Source: Microcystis aeruginosa FD4
GTDB taxonomy: Bacteria > Cyanobacteriota > Cyanobacteriia > Cyanobacteriales > Microcystaceae
Assembly: GCF_009792235.1 (NCBI RefSeq)
Contig: NZ_CP046973.1
Coordinates: 1,364,001-1,428,000, forward strand
Direction of reading: 5' to 3'
Length of the DNA: 64,000 nt
Shown here: positions 26,256-33,615 of the stretch, piece after piece
Layout: each line of letters starts with the position of its first letter
How positions within the stretch are numbered: the first letter of the stretch is position 1
The notes under the pieces: model-generated
What the model was told of the DNA's origin: nothing
Databases searched by the model: none
Seen by the model: only the letters and a program-made list of their open reading frames with translations
Program-made: the position numbers and the translations under genes

Positions 26256-27671
26256 ATGATTTTGTCCCATATTCTGCCTCCTTTGATTGGGGAGATAGCG
26301 GCTCCCATGACTCCGATCCCCTTGCTCGCCACCGTTGTGGCCGAGGATTCACCGATTATTCTCTCGGGCGTATTGCTGACGCTGGTGGTGATTTATCTGG
26401 CCAGCAAGCTCGGCGCAGAGGCCGCCAGACGATTGGATTTTCCGCCCGTACTGGGAGAACTGGTCGCCGGTGTGATCGTCGGCGTTTCGGCACTGCATCT
26501 GCTCATCTTTCCCGAAGGGGGACTATCGGCCTCGGACTCGCTGATTATGACGGTACTGCAAGGTTTGAATCAATTGGCCCCGGCTGCCGTGGAGCGAATC
26601 TTTGAGTCCCAAAGTGAAGTGATTTCGGTTCTAGCTGAAATCGGTGTGATTATTCTGCTGTTTGAAATTGGCCTAGAATCCGACCTGCGACAACTCAAGG
26701 AAGTGGGAATTCAAGCCACGGTTGTGGCCTGTGTGGGGGTAGCTGTCCCCTTCGCGGCGGGTACGGCCGGGTTAATGCTCGTTTTTCATGTGGCGGCCAT
26801 CCCGGCGATTTTTGCGGGGGCTGCCTTGACGGCAACCAGTATCGGTATTACCTCGAAAGTTTTATCAGAGTTAGGTCAACTCAAATCCAAAGAAGGGCAA
26901 ATTATTGTCGGTGCGGCGGTGATCGATGATGTCCTTGGTATTATTGTTCTGGCTGTGGTCGCTAGTTTAGCCAAAACTGGTGAGATTGATGTGACCAATG
27001 TTATTTATCTGATTGTCAGCGCTACGGCCTTTTTGATCGGATCAATTTTGTTGGGAGGTATTTTTAACAAAAGTTTTGTGGCGATCGTGGAGCGGCTGAA
27101 AACCAGGGGAAATATTGTTATTCCCGCATTTGTCTTCGCTTTCTTTATGGCATTTTTGGGCAATGCTATTCATCTTGAAGCGATTTTAGGGGCCTTTGCC
27201 GCCGGTTTGGTGCTTGATGAAACCGATACCCGCAACGAGTTGGATGAGTTAATTAAACCGATCGCCGATTTGCTTGTGCCGATTTTCTTTGTGACGGTGG
27301 GAGCGCGTGCCGATCTCGGTGTTTTAAACCCAACCGTACCGGAGAATCGGGCTGGACTTTTGATCGCTGTCTTTTTGATGGTTGTGGCGATTATCGGTAA
27401 ACTGGTGACGGGCTGGGCAGTTTTTGGCATATCCGGCATCAATCGTCTCGCCATCGGTGTGGGTATGATTCCCCGGGGTGAGGTGGGTCTAGTTTTTGCC
27501 GGGATTGGTTCGGCCAGCGGAATTTTGGATAAGCCTTTAGAGGTGTCGATTATTATTATGGTAATCTTGACGACTTTCCTGGCCCCTCCCTTCCTGCGAA
27601 TCGCTTTTGGTAAGACGGAAGCTGTTCCCGAAACCCTGGAAGGCAAGGAGCCGGCTAATCCTATTCCTTAA
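26256..27671 (+). CDS. nhaS3: Na+/H+ antiporter, CPA2 type (NhaS3-like)
   Basis: 471 aa with about twelve membrane helices. Key motifs: LDFPPVLGELVAGVIVG, LAEIGVIILLFEIGLESDLR, ALTATSIGITSKVLSELGQL and IIVGAAVIDDVLGIIVLAVV (paired ion-site aspartates). SbtA and BicA both import sodium, so an antiporter here would export the sodium that comes in with bicarbonate. Such an nhaS3 gene next to sbtAB is reported in Microcystis and other cyanobacteria. It lies beyond the sbtB terminator and so may use its own promoter or read-through. Confidence 0.92.
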   Translation: MILSHILPPLIGEIAAPMTPIPLLATVVAEDSPIILSGVLLTLVVIYLASKLGAEAARRLDFPPVLGELVAGVIVGVSALHLLIFPEGGLSASDSLIMTVLQGLNQLAPAAVERIFESQSEVISVLAEIGVIILLFEIGLESDLRQLKEVGIQATVVACVGVAVPFAAGTAGLMLVFHVAAIPAIFAGAALTATSIGITSKVLSELGQLKSKEGQIIVGAAVIDDVLGIIVLAVVASLAKTGEIDVTNVIYLIVSATAFLIGSILLGGIFNKSFVAIVERLKTRGNIVIPAFVFAFFMAFLGNAIHLEAILGAFAAGLVLDETDTRNELDELIKPIADLLVPIFFVTVGARADLGVLNPTVPENRAGLLIAVFLMVVAIIGKLVTGWAVFGISGINRLAIGVGMIPRGEVGLVFAGIGSASGILDKPLEVSIIIMVILTTFLAPPFLRIAFGKTEAVPETLEGKEPANPIP

Positions 27672-27676
27672 TTTTG

Positions 27677-27781
27677 ATGGTAAAATCTGATTTTTTAGAC
27701 GAGGCTGAAGCATTTTCAGCCTTTTTACAAATCTATGCTCAGGATAAGGGAGCGATCGAGTTAATCTTTGAGAGTATCTAG
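27677..27781 (+). pseudogene. Short ORF truncated by a MITE
   Basis: ATG 27677 opens a 34-codon frame (MVKSDFLDEAEAFSAFLQIY, ending AIELIFESI). It stops at a TAG formed by the first bases of MITE copy E. The start is only 6 bp after the nhaS3 stop. It looks like the N-terminus of a small acidic protein whose rest is lost. I do not recognise the family. Confidence 0.4.
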
Positions 27782-27981
27782 GGCTGGCTGAATAAATCTA
27801 AAAACCTTGTTGGGTAAGACTTTTAGACTTTTTTTCCTCAAAAAGTGCCAACCATTGGAGTGATCGGGGGGAAATTTAGGCACTTTTTCCCTGAAAATTA
27901 GGTAATTGGCCACCTCAAAACTGGTAAAACCCCACACCCCACACCCTGCCACCACCGAAAAACTTTTTGCCGCAAACCCTA
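27779..27981 (-). mobile_element. MITE family 1, copy E, inverted (203 bp)
   Basis: Read on the plus strand it starts tagggctggctgaataaatc and ends tttttgccgcaaacccta, the inverse order of copies A, B, D and F. It holds the heptad block (ccacaccccacacc) and the family interior. It lies just upstream of the hsdM start at 27997. Confidence 0.88.
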
Positions 27982-27996
27982 TCTAATCTTTTTCCT

Positions 27997-29461
27997 ATGT
28001 TCGAGCAGACATTTAAGAATATCGACGATATTCTCCGAAAAGAGGCGGGATGCGCGACGGAGTTGGATTACGAGGAACAGATCTCCTGGATTCTCTTTTT
28101 GAAATATCTCGACGCTCTGGAGGTCGATCGCCAGAATCGGGCGTTATTGACAGGAGAAGACTACGATCCGTTACTAGACGAACCCTATCGCTGGTCGAAT
28201 TGGGCCTACCCCAAGGACGGAAGGGGTGAACTGCTGAAAACCGCCCGGGTGGGGGACGATCTGATCGAGTTCGTCAATACCGAGTTATTTCCCTACTTTC
28301 AGGGATTCAAGGAATACGCAGAACCGGGGACGTTCGGGGCCAAGATCGGGGAAATTTTTGCGGGAGTGCGGAATATTTCAGAGCGGGTACAACCTGCGGG
28401 AAGTTCTCGAAAGTATCGACCGGCTTCAGTTTCGCACGCAACAGCAGAAACACGAGCTTTCGGATCTCTACGAAACCTGGATCAAAAATATGGGCAACGC
28501 AGGGCGAAACGGGGGCGAGTACTACACCCCGCGGCCCCTGATCCGGGCGATGATTCAAGTGATTAAACCGCAATTAGGGGAGACGATTTACGACGGGGCC
28601 TGCGGTTCGGCGGGGTTTCTCTGCGAGGCCTACGAGTATTTACGCCACAGTAAGGCCGATCTGAGTACGAAAGAGCTAGAAACGCTACAGACGAGGACTT
28701 TTTTCGGCAAGGAGAAAAAGGCTTTAGCCTATATTATCGGGGTGATGAATATGATCCTGCACGGGATCGAGGCTCCCAATATTATTCAGACCAACACCCT
28801 GGCCGAAGCTCTTCAAGCGATTCAAGAGAAGAATCGTTATGACATCGTTTTAGCTAATCCCCCCTTCGGAGGCAGCGAACGCAAGGAGATCCGCGGCAAT
28901 TTCACGATCAATACCGGAGAGACAGCCTTTCTTTTTCTCCAGCATTTTATCAAGAGTTTGAAAACCGGGGGACGGGGAGCGATCGTTATTAAGAATACCT
29001 TTCTGTCGAACGCGGACAACGCCTCTAGAGAGTTACGGAGGGAGTTAACCTCCTCCTGTAATCTCCATACGGTTTTGGATTGTCCCGCTAAGACGTTTTT
29101 AGGTGCGGGGGTGAAGACGGTGGTTTTATTTTTCACCAAAGGTTCGCCGACGCAGAAAATCTGGTTTGATCAACTCGATCCGGGGCGAAGTCTCGGAAAA
29201 ACAAACGCGCTGAATGATGATGATTTGCAAGAGTTCATCGAGTTTCAATCGACTTTTAAGCTATCGGAGCGCTCTTGGTTTTTAGACTTAGAGGAGGTCG
29301 ATCCGGGTTCCTTCGATCTGTCGGTGAAAAATCCCAACGCGCCGGAGGGCGATCCTTTACGGGAGCCGGAGGAAATTTTAGGGGAGATTGCGGAATTAGA
29401 CCGGGAAAGTGGGTCGATTTTAGGGGCGATTTCCGATTTATTGGGGTCTTCTCCTAGCTGA
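27997..29461 (+). pseudogene. hsdM: Type I restriction-modification DNA methyltransferase subunit, frameshifted
   Basis: ATG 27997 reads MFEQTFKNIDDILRKEAGCA (HsdM N-terminal domain) to GAKIGEIFAGVRN. The frame is lost near 28373-28380, and the protein continues in the next frame as FQSGYNLREVLESIDRLQFR to a stop at 29461. Restoring the frame by deleting one base or adding two gives about 487-488 aa, the usual HsdM length. Catalytic motifs are present downstream: DGACGSAGFLCEAYEYL (AdoMet site) and IVLANPPFGGSERKE (NPPF). No hsdS or hsdR adjoins, so it is an orphan remnant. It is visibly richer in G+C than its neighbours, suggesting separate acquisition. Confidence 0.88.
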
Positions 29462-29531
29462 CGGGAAGGGATAATCAGGGCGATTTTAGTGATCTGCCAG
29501 ATAAAATAGATAAAGGTAATGGAGAGAAATG

Positions 29532-29638
29532 AATATAGCGTTTTTCAGTCTGCTGAGGTACAAAAGTTATGGGTTTTAGGCAAAAGGCAAAAGGGAAGAA
29601 AAATAGGTGTACCTCACTAGCTTAGGAAACGCTATATT
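29532..29638. mobile_element. MITE family 2, copy 1 (107 bp)
   Basis: aatatagcgtttttcagtct...gaggtac at the left is mirrored by gtacctcactagcttaggaa acgctatatt at the right, about 30 bp imperfect inverted repeats. Related ends (tatagcg) are at 31901-31996 and 39426-39523. Confidence 0.75.
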
Positions 29639-29641
29639 CAA

Positions 29642-29710
29642 GAACAGTTAATCCAAGAAATCGATCGAATCCCCGAAGCTTTGTTATCGGAAGTATTAGA
29701 CTTTACCTAA
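29642..29710 (+). pseudogene. Relic of a small antitoxin-like gene
   Basis: Directly after MITE family 2 copy 1 the frame reads EQLIQEIDRIPEALLSEVLD, then FT and a TAA. This is the N-terminal pattern of cyanobacterial DUF2281-like antitoxins (helix with IP-x-x-L-L-x-E-V-L-D). A start ATG and first codons may lie at the other side of the MITE near 29529. The rest is missing. The remainder of 29462-29797 shows no gene. Confidence 0.45.
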
Positions 29711-29804
29711 AATGTCGGATGAATGCCCCCGCTAGATTTTTCGACAAGATACTCACCACATTGCTGTTAGAAATTCCTTGTTCAACGAGACAGCTTTTGA
29801 CATC

Positions 29805-29900
29805 CTCACCGCCGTAAACGGACGGTGATTCCCAAACCTCACGATTTAGGTTTCTGCTTCTTTCCCTTGCGGGGTTCCGCACCTGCCTTAACAGATTTAC
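29805..29900 (-). ncRNA. Predicted omega RNA region at the tnpB right end
   Basis: TnpB proteins use an RNA from the right end of their element, overlapping the tnpB 3' end, as guide. Here the minus-strand right end has a stable hairpin (29807-29827, caccgtccgtttacggcggtg) just inside the element end, and the guide would be the sequence beyond 29797. The extent is inferred from known ISDra2-type elements, not seen. Confidence 0.35.
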
Positions 29901-31026
29901 TCTGTTCTGGTCTTATGGTCGCGAACCGGACTGACACCGCAAGTCCTGCGGCCAAAATGTTTTTACTAGCGTTAATATCTCGGTCATGGTGAGTCCCGCA
30001 GTCTGGACAGTCCCATTCTCGAATATTTAACGGCATCTTCTCAGCAATATACCCGCAATTACTACACCTTTTAGAGCTAGGAAACCATCTATCTACTTCG
30101 AGGTAATTTCTCCCATACCAACGGCATTTATAAGCTAATTGTCGGGTAATTTCTCCCCAACTAACGTCAGATATTGCCTGAGATAATTTCGGGTTTTTGA
30201 CCAGATTCTTGACGGCTAAATTCTCAACCACAATCGTTTGGTTTTCACGAACTAATTGAGTGGTTAGCTTGTGTAAATGGTCTTTTCTACTATCGGTGAT
30301 TTGAGCGTGAATCCTGGCTACTTTGATTCTCGCTTTTTCTCGATTCTTTGACCCTTTCTGTTTTCTAGAAAGATTTTTTGGGTCCTTTCGCAGTCTCTGA
30401 TAATGCTTTTTAAAATGCTTAGGATTAGATACTTTATCACCATTGCTGGTAATCACAAGGCTACTAATTCCTAAGTCAATTCCGATGGCTTTATCTGTTA
30501 CTGGTAATGGCTTAATCGTTGGGTCATCAAATCTTATTGAGATATGCCAACGTCCTGAGGGATGTAATCTGACTGTTACTGTGCTTGGTTCACAGCTTTC
30601 TGGTATTTGTCTTGACCATCGAATAGGTAAAGGTTCTGTGCATTTGGCTAAATAGATTTGTCTGTCTTTAAATTTAAAAGCTGACTTAGTAAATTCGGCA
30701 CTTCCTCCCTGATGTTTTTTCTTAAAGTTAGGATACTTAGTACGACCAGCAAAGAAGTTAGTGAAAGCTGTTTGTAGGTGTCTTAACCCTTGTGGTAAAG
30801 GTACACAACTAACTTCGTTTAAAAAGTCTAATTCTTCTTGCTTTTTCCAATCGGTTAGCATTGAAGAAGTTTGAGCGTAGCCTACTCTTTCTTGCTTTTC
30901 GTACCAAGCTTGTGTTCTGAGATGGAGAGCTTTATTGTAAACTAATCTTACACAGCCCAAAGTGCGCCGCAATAGCGACTCTTGTTCTGGTGTGGGGTAA
31001 AATCGAAACGAATAGGCTTTTTCCAT
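29839..31026 (-). CDS. tnpB: RNA-guided endonuclease TnpB
   Basis: 395 aa, full length. The N-terminus MEKAYSFRFYPTPEQESLLR, then TLGCVRLVYNKALHLR, is typical. The RuvC residues are present: GIDLGISSLVITSNG (first Asp), VENLAVKNLVKNP (Glu) and DRDINASKNILAAGL (last Asp). The zinc finger is CSNCGY...CPDCGTHHDRD. TnpB cuts DNA next to a short target-adjacent motif under guidance of the right-end RNA, helping its element persist. All catalytic residues are intact, in contrast to the broken copy at 61302. Confidence 0.93.
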   Translation of the reverse strand: MEKAYSFRFYPTPEQESLLRRTLGCVRLVYNKALHLRTQAWYEKQERVGYAQTSSMLTDWKKQEELDFLNEVSCVPLPQGLRHLQTAFTNFFAGRTKYPNFKKKHQGGSAEFTKSAFKFKDRQIYLAKCTEPLPIRWSRQIPESCEPSTVTVRLHPSGRWHISIRFDDPTIKPLPVTDKAIGIDLGISSLVITSNGDKVSNPKHFKKHYQRLRKDPKNLSRKQKGSKNREKARIKVARIHAQITDSRKDHLHKLTTQLVRENQTIVVENLAVKNLVKNPKLSQAISDVSWGEITRQLAYKCRWYGRNYLEVDRWFPSSKRCSNCGYIAEKMPLNIREWDCPDCGTHHDRDINASKNILAAGLAVSVRFATIRPEQSKSVKAGAEPRKGKKQKPKS

Positions 31027-31203
31027 GCCTCACATTTTAGCATATATTTCGTAAATGTGTTAATATTTAACAGTAAAGCCGTCGTAGAACGACGGGGTTT
31101 CAGACCCAAATTTTCGATGATCAACAGATTAAGAAATTGTTAAAAACCCGTAGGGGATACGGGTCAAGGATTTTAGGGGATTTTAGGGGTTAGAGGTTAG
31201 GTG

Positions 31204-31527
31204 TTAGGGGTTGATCGAGTTGCGAGCAAACCGACCGAGGATCGCACCCAATACCAAAAAAGCGATCGAGCGCCAGTTTTTCAGTTCTCCTACTTTTTCG
31301 GCAAGATCGGCCGTTTTGTCGATCGAGGGTTTCCATGCTTCTAGACGGGCTTCGATCGAGGTGAGTCGCTTGTCGATATTTTCCGTCTTTGCATTCAGGG
31401 ACTTTATATCTGACTTGATTTCTGATTGTCCATTTTCTAGGCTAGTTAATCGGGACTCGATCACCCTCATACTACTAATGATTAAATCTTCTAGCCTTTT
31501 TAGATCATTTTCGGTAACTGCTGTCAT
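31204..31527 (-). CDS. Coiled-coil protein with C-terminal membrane anchor
   Basis: 107 aa. Residues ~5-75 are a heptad-rich coiled coil (RLEDLIISSMRVIESRLTSL; SLNAKTENIDKRLTSIEARL), followed by a hydrophobic segment near the end (SIAFLVLGAILGRFA). The layout matches the genes at 38790-39146 and, without the anchor, 47214-47609. It is likely a membrane-tethered oligomer. Function unknown. Confidence 0.6.
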   Translation of the reverse strand: MTAVTENDLKRLEDLIISSMRVIESRLTSLENGQSEIKSDIKSLNAKTENIDKRLTSIEARLEAWKPSIDKTADLAEKVGELKNWRSIAFLVLGAILGRFARNSINP

Positions 31528-31585
31528 GAGGTAATCTCCTAGCTAATCTGTTTCAATGCCTGACTTAGTGCATTAGGTGATCGAT

Positions 31586-31828
31586 CTAATCTTCTCTCTG
31601 GGCGATCGCATATAAGGGAGCTAATTCAGTCCGAAGCGAAGCGATCGCCGCTTCTATCTTTTTATCTACCGTCTCCATATCGTCTAGGGTTGCCCGCCCT
31701 AGTGCTGATTCAATAAATCGGATAAGCTCACCGCTCGCACTATTGCCGCGCTTTTCAGCCCACTGCTTAAAGGCTTCCCAATCATCTTCATCGACTCTAA
31801 AAGTTGCCAGAATTTTGTTTTTAGCCAT
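31586..31828 (-). CDS. Ribbon-helix-helix-like small protein
   Basis: 80 aa. MAKNKILATFRVDEDDWEAF, then KQWAEKRGNSASGELIRFIE has the strand-helix-helix pattern of MetJ/Arc/CopG-type DNA-binding proteins. The C-terminal helix (DKKIEAAIASLRTELAPLYA) may mediate multimerisation. Its gene is 58 bp upstream of the coiled-coil gene and co-directional. It could be an antitoxin or a plasmid-type regulator; no toxin is adjacent. Confidence 0.55.
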   Translation of the reverse strand: MAKNKILATFRVDEDDWEAFKQWAEKRGNSASGELIRFIESALGRATLDDMETVDKKIEAAIASLRTELAPLYAIAQRED

Positions 31829-31900
31829 ATTTTATACTGCTGTCTATACTGTATAGATTATAGACTTTAATCTATTGTCCTGTATATAAAAAAAACTGTT

Positions 31901-31996
31901 GATAGCGGTTCTCGTAGCTGTGCGGCACAGTTAAAGCTTTACTGATTAAGCTTTTTAAGGTCGAGAATGTACCTTTTGTGAATGGGAAACGCTATA
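31901..31996. mobile_element. Possible MITE family 2, copy 2 (96 bp, degenerate)
   Basis: gatagcggttctcg at the left and gggaaacgctata at the right form partly matching inverted ends of the tatagcg type. The interior is unlike the other copies. It lies directly before the relE relic, so it may have truncated that gene. Confidence 0.45.
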
Positions 31997-32001
31997 ATAA
32001 A

Positions 32002-32082
32002 GTCACTATTTATGAGGATATGTATAGGATTCGTGTGGGCAGCTATCGCGTAATTTATCTCTACCGGTCAGACGTGGCCTAA
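32002..32082 (+). pseudogene. C-terminal relic of a RelE/ParE-type toxin
   Basis: The frame reads VTIYEDMYRIRVGSYRVIYL, then YRSDVA and TAA. YRIRVGSYRVIYLY is the conserved C-terminal strand pair of RelE-family mRNA interferases. The N-terminal two thirds are missing, with a MITE-like end immediately upstream. Non-functional. Confidence 0.72.
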
Positions 32083-32117
32083 TCTCCCCTTCCACCCCAT
32101 AGGGGATACAGCACAGG

Positions 32118-32447
32118 TTATGGTCTTTTGTCAACGGGAAAGTCCAGTAAAGAGCGAGTGAAATCTAAAATTTTTTGTTGTTTTTCCTTGGGTAATTTAT
32201 CAATTAAAGCTGTTAGCTTTTCTGTTAAAGATAACCACGTTTTGCTGTTAGCTTTCCAGATGATAATAAATTGCTGTATTTGGAGAGGACAAAGGGCTAT
32301 AGTTTCCCCTCGATCATTACTAAATTCAATTTCGTAACAACCATCATTGTAGTCTTCAACGATTATCCCTTGTTCTCCCATTCTTAAGTTATATTCAGGC
32401 AAGTCAACTAATAATTCAACAAGGTCAAATAATTCGGGTTTAATCAT
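32118..32447 (-). CDS. DUF4926 domain protein, putative antitoxin
   Basis: 109 aa. Residues ~1-60 (MIKPELFDLVELLVDLPEYN, then LRMGEQGIIVEDYNDGCYEI) form the small beta-barrel DUF4926 domain. The tail (SLTEKLTALIDKLPKEKQQK, ILDFTRSLLDF) is helical and resembles antitoxin tails. Its start overlaps the end of the DUF6883 gene by 4 bp (ATGA), indicating coupled translation. Pairs of this type are frequent in cyanobacteria and look like toxin-antitoxin modules; this role is inference. Confidence 0.75.
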   Translation of the reverse strand: MIKPELFDLVELLVDLPEYNLRMGEQGIIVEDYNDGCYEIEFSNDRGETIALCPLQIQQFIIIWKANSKTWLSLTEKLTALIDKLPKEKQQKILDFTRSLLDFPVDKRP

Positions 32448-32794
32448 GGTCTTTTTCTCACATATAAAGTTACTAATCTAGCGGTATCACTATCAGGCTC
32501 AACAATCCATCCAGTCCTGACTATTTCTTTTTGTCCCGGTTCAATTCCTGTAATTTCTAGATCGACTTGATAACGTTGTCCATGGGTATCTGTACTTTGA
32601 TAAACAGCGTTTGCTTCAAGGGCTTTATTGGCAATTTGTACTAGGAGTGGCTCATAATTATCTTGAGTATATCCTAAGTGGCGTTGAAACATGAGGGCTT
32701 TATTTAATCCTTTTGGATTGTCTAAATTAAGAGCATATTGAGTTAATTTCCTAGAATCTATTTTGACTTTGTTGACAATATCTTTTAATTTCAT
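32444..32794 (-). CDS. DUF6883 domain protein, putative toxin
   Basis: 116 aa, starting MKLKDIVNKVKIDSRKLTQY, then ALNLDNPKGLNKALMFQRHL and, near the end, TGWIVEPDSDTARLVTLYVR. The pattern KLTxYALN...GxNKAxxF...LG and the C-terminal WIVEPDSDTARLVT are those of DUF6883, a small domain also found in polymorphic toxin proteins. It is first in a two-gene unit and overlaps the DUF4926 gene by 4 bp. Biochemical activity is unknown. Confidence 0.75.
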   Translation of the reverse strand: MKLKDIVNKVKIDSRKLTQYALNLDNPKGLNKALMFQRHLGYTQDNYEPLLVQIANKALEANAVYQSTDTHGQRYQVDLEITGIEPGQKEIVRTGWIVEPDSDTARLVTLYVRKRP

Positions 32795-33109
32795 TTATAA
32801 TCACTGCTACCGCTATTAAAGCTTAAAATTCCTTTCCTTGTCATTCAATTGCTGCCATTTTTAATCTGCTCTTAAATCGGGGTTAAGCTGTTGACTATCT
32901 AAATTACTCGTTAAGATTGCAGGGGAGCGCCAGAGTTGGGAGCAGGGAGAAGCAGTTCGAGCATTTGTACTAAAATTTCCCCTAACCAGTTTAAATTCAG
33001 TATAGCTTATCAGGTTTCAAGGATTGTCTTTGTCAATAAGGCTCCCTTGTTGCGGTGAATAATTACGAGAGATATTGTACAGTATTGAAAAATACCCTAG
33101 AGAATATCA

Positions 33110-33556
33110 ATGCTTAAAAAATCTAAGATTACAATTGTTATTTTGTTAACCCTTACCTTTTTAGCTTTGAGAGTTACATCAGCAATGGCGATGCAAATTT
33201 TTGTCAAAACGATAACTGGCAAAACCATAACTTTAGACGTTGAGCAATCTGATACAATTGAGAATGGAAAAGATAAGATTCAAGACAAAGAAGGTATTCT
33301 CCCAGAGCAGCAAACTTTGATATTTGCTGGTAAGGTTTTAGAAGAGGGGCGAACTTTAGCTGATTATAATATCCAAAAAGAAAGCACATTACATCTAATC
33401 CAAAATTCACCTGTAACTGTTTTTGAAACTTCGGTAACAACCGCTCTAATTTTTCTAGGCTTAGGGGCTATAATAGTAAAATCGACGAATCTTGATCAAC
33501 AGCGGAAAAAAACAGACCAAAATGCTTTAAAATCGGGTAAAATAGTTCATAAATGA
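33110..33556 (+). CDS. Secreted or membrane-anchored ubiquitin homologue
   Basis: 148 aa. Residues 1-27 are a Sec signal peptide (MLKKSKITIVILLTLTFLAL, ending SAMA), with cleavage expected after AMA at residue 27. Residues 28-97 align without gaps to ubiquitin 1-70: MQIFVKTITGKTITLDVEQS, then KIQDKEGILPEQQTLIFAGK and GRTLADYNIQKESTLHL. By hand count 58 of 70 positions equal human ubiquitin. All seven lysines (6, 11, 27, 29, 33, 48, 63) and Ile44/His68 are kept. The tail LRLRGG is absent. Instead QNSPVTVFETSVTTALIFLG leads into a membrane-like segment (~107-123) and a basic hydrophilic tail, somewhat like a PEP-CTERM signal. It therefore cannot be conjugated in the usual way. Secreted ubiquitin from transfer is known in Bacteroides fragilis. 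No E1, E2 or deubiquitinase genes are near. Confidence 0.93.
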   Translation: MLKKSKITIVILLTLTFLALRVTSAMAMQIFVKTITGKTITLDVEQSDTIENGKDKIQDKEGILPEQQTLIFAGKVLEEGRTLADYNIQKESTLHLIQNSPVTVFETSVTTALIFLGLGAIIVKSTNLDQQRKKTDQNALKSGKIVHK

Positions 33557-33615
33557 ACTTTCGCTAAATATGGTGGCTGGGGCGATAAGTAGTTGAGTAT
33601 TAGTGAAAACTTGGA

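Larger units (their letters stand above)
29797..31113 (-). mobile_element. IS200/IS605-type element carrying only tnpB
   Basis: The right end (minus-strand ...ggtgaggatgtcaa, ending at 29797) carries a hairpin ccgtccgtttacggcgg. The left end near 31079-31113 carries ccgtcgtagaacgacgg followed by gggtttcagacccaaatttt. The second tnpB element has the same left-end sequence (aaatttgggtctaaaacccc at 61206). No tnpA is present, so transposition would need TnpA in trans. The ends are placed by comparing the two copies and are approximate. Confidence 0.75.

Noticed and set aside
28307..28573. Minus-strand ORF inside hsdM
   Set aside because: Antisense open frame without family features, overlapping clearly coding sequence.
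27997..29461. A complete type I restriction-modification system
   Set aside because: Only hsdM remains, with a frameshift. No hsdS or hsdR is in the flanks.
31586..32082. A working RelBE toxin-antitoxin pair
   Set aside because: The RelE-like part is only a 26-codon C-terminal piece, and the RHH gene is on the opposite strand with no intact toxin.
33110..33556. Ubiquitin gene as eukaryotic contamination
   Set aside because: The gene carries an in-frame bacterial signal peptide, has no introns or polyubiquitin repeats, and lies between cyanobacterial genes in a continuous sequence. Only strain-level reads could fully exclude it.
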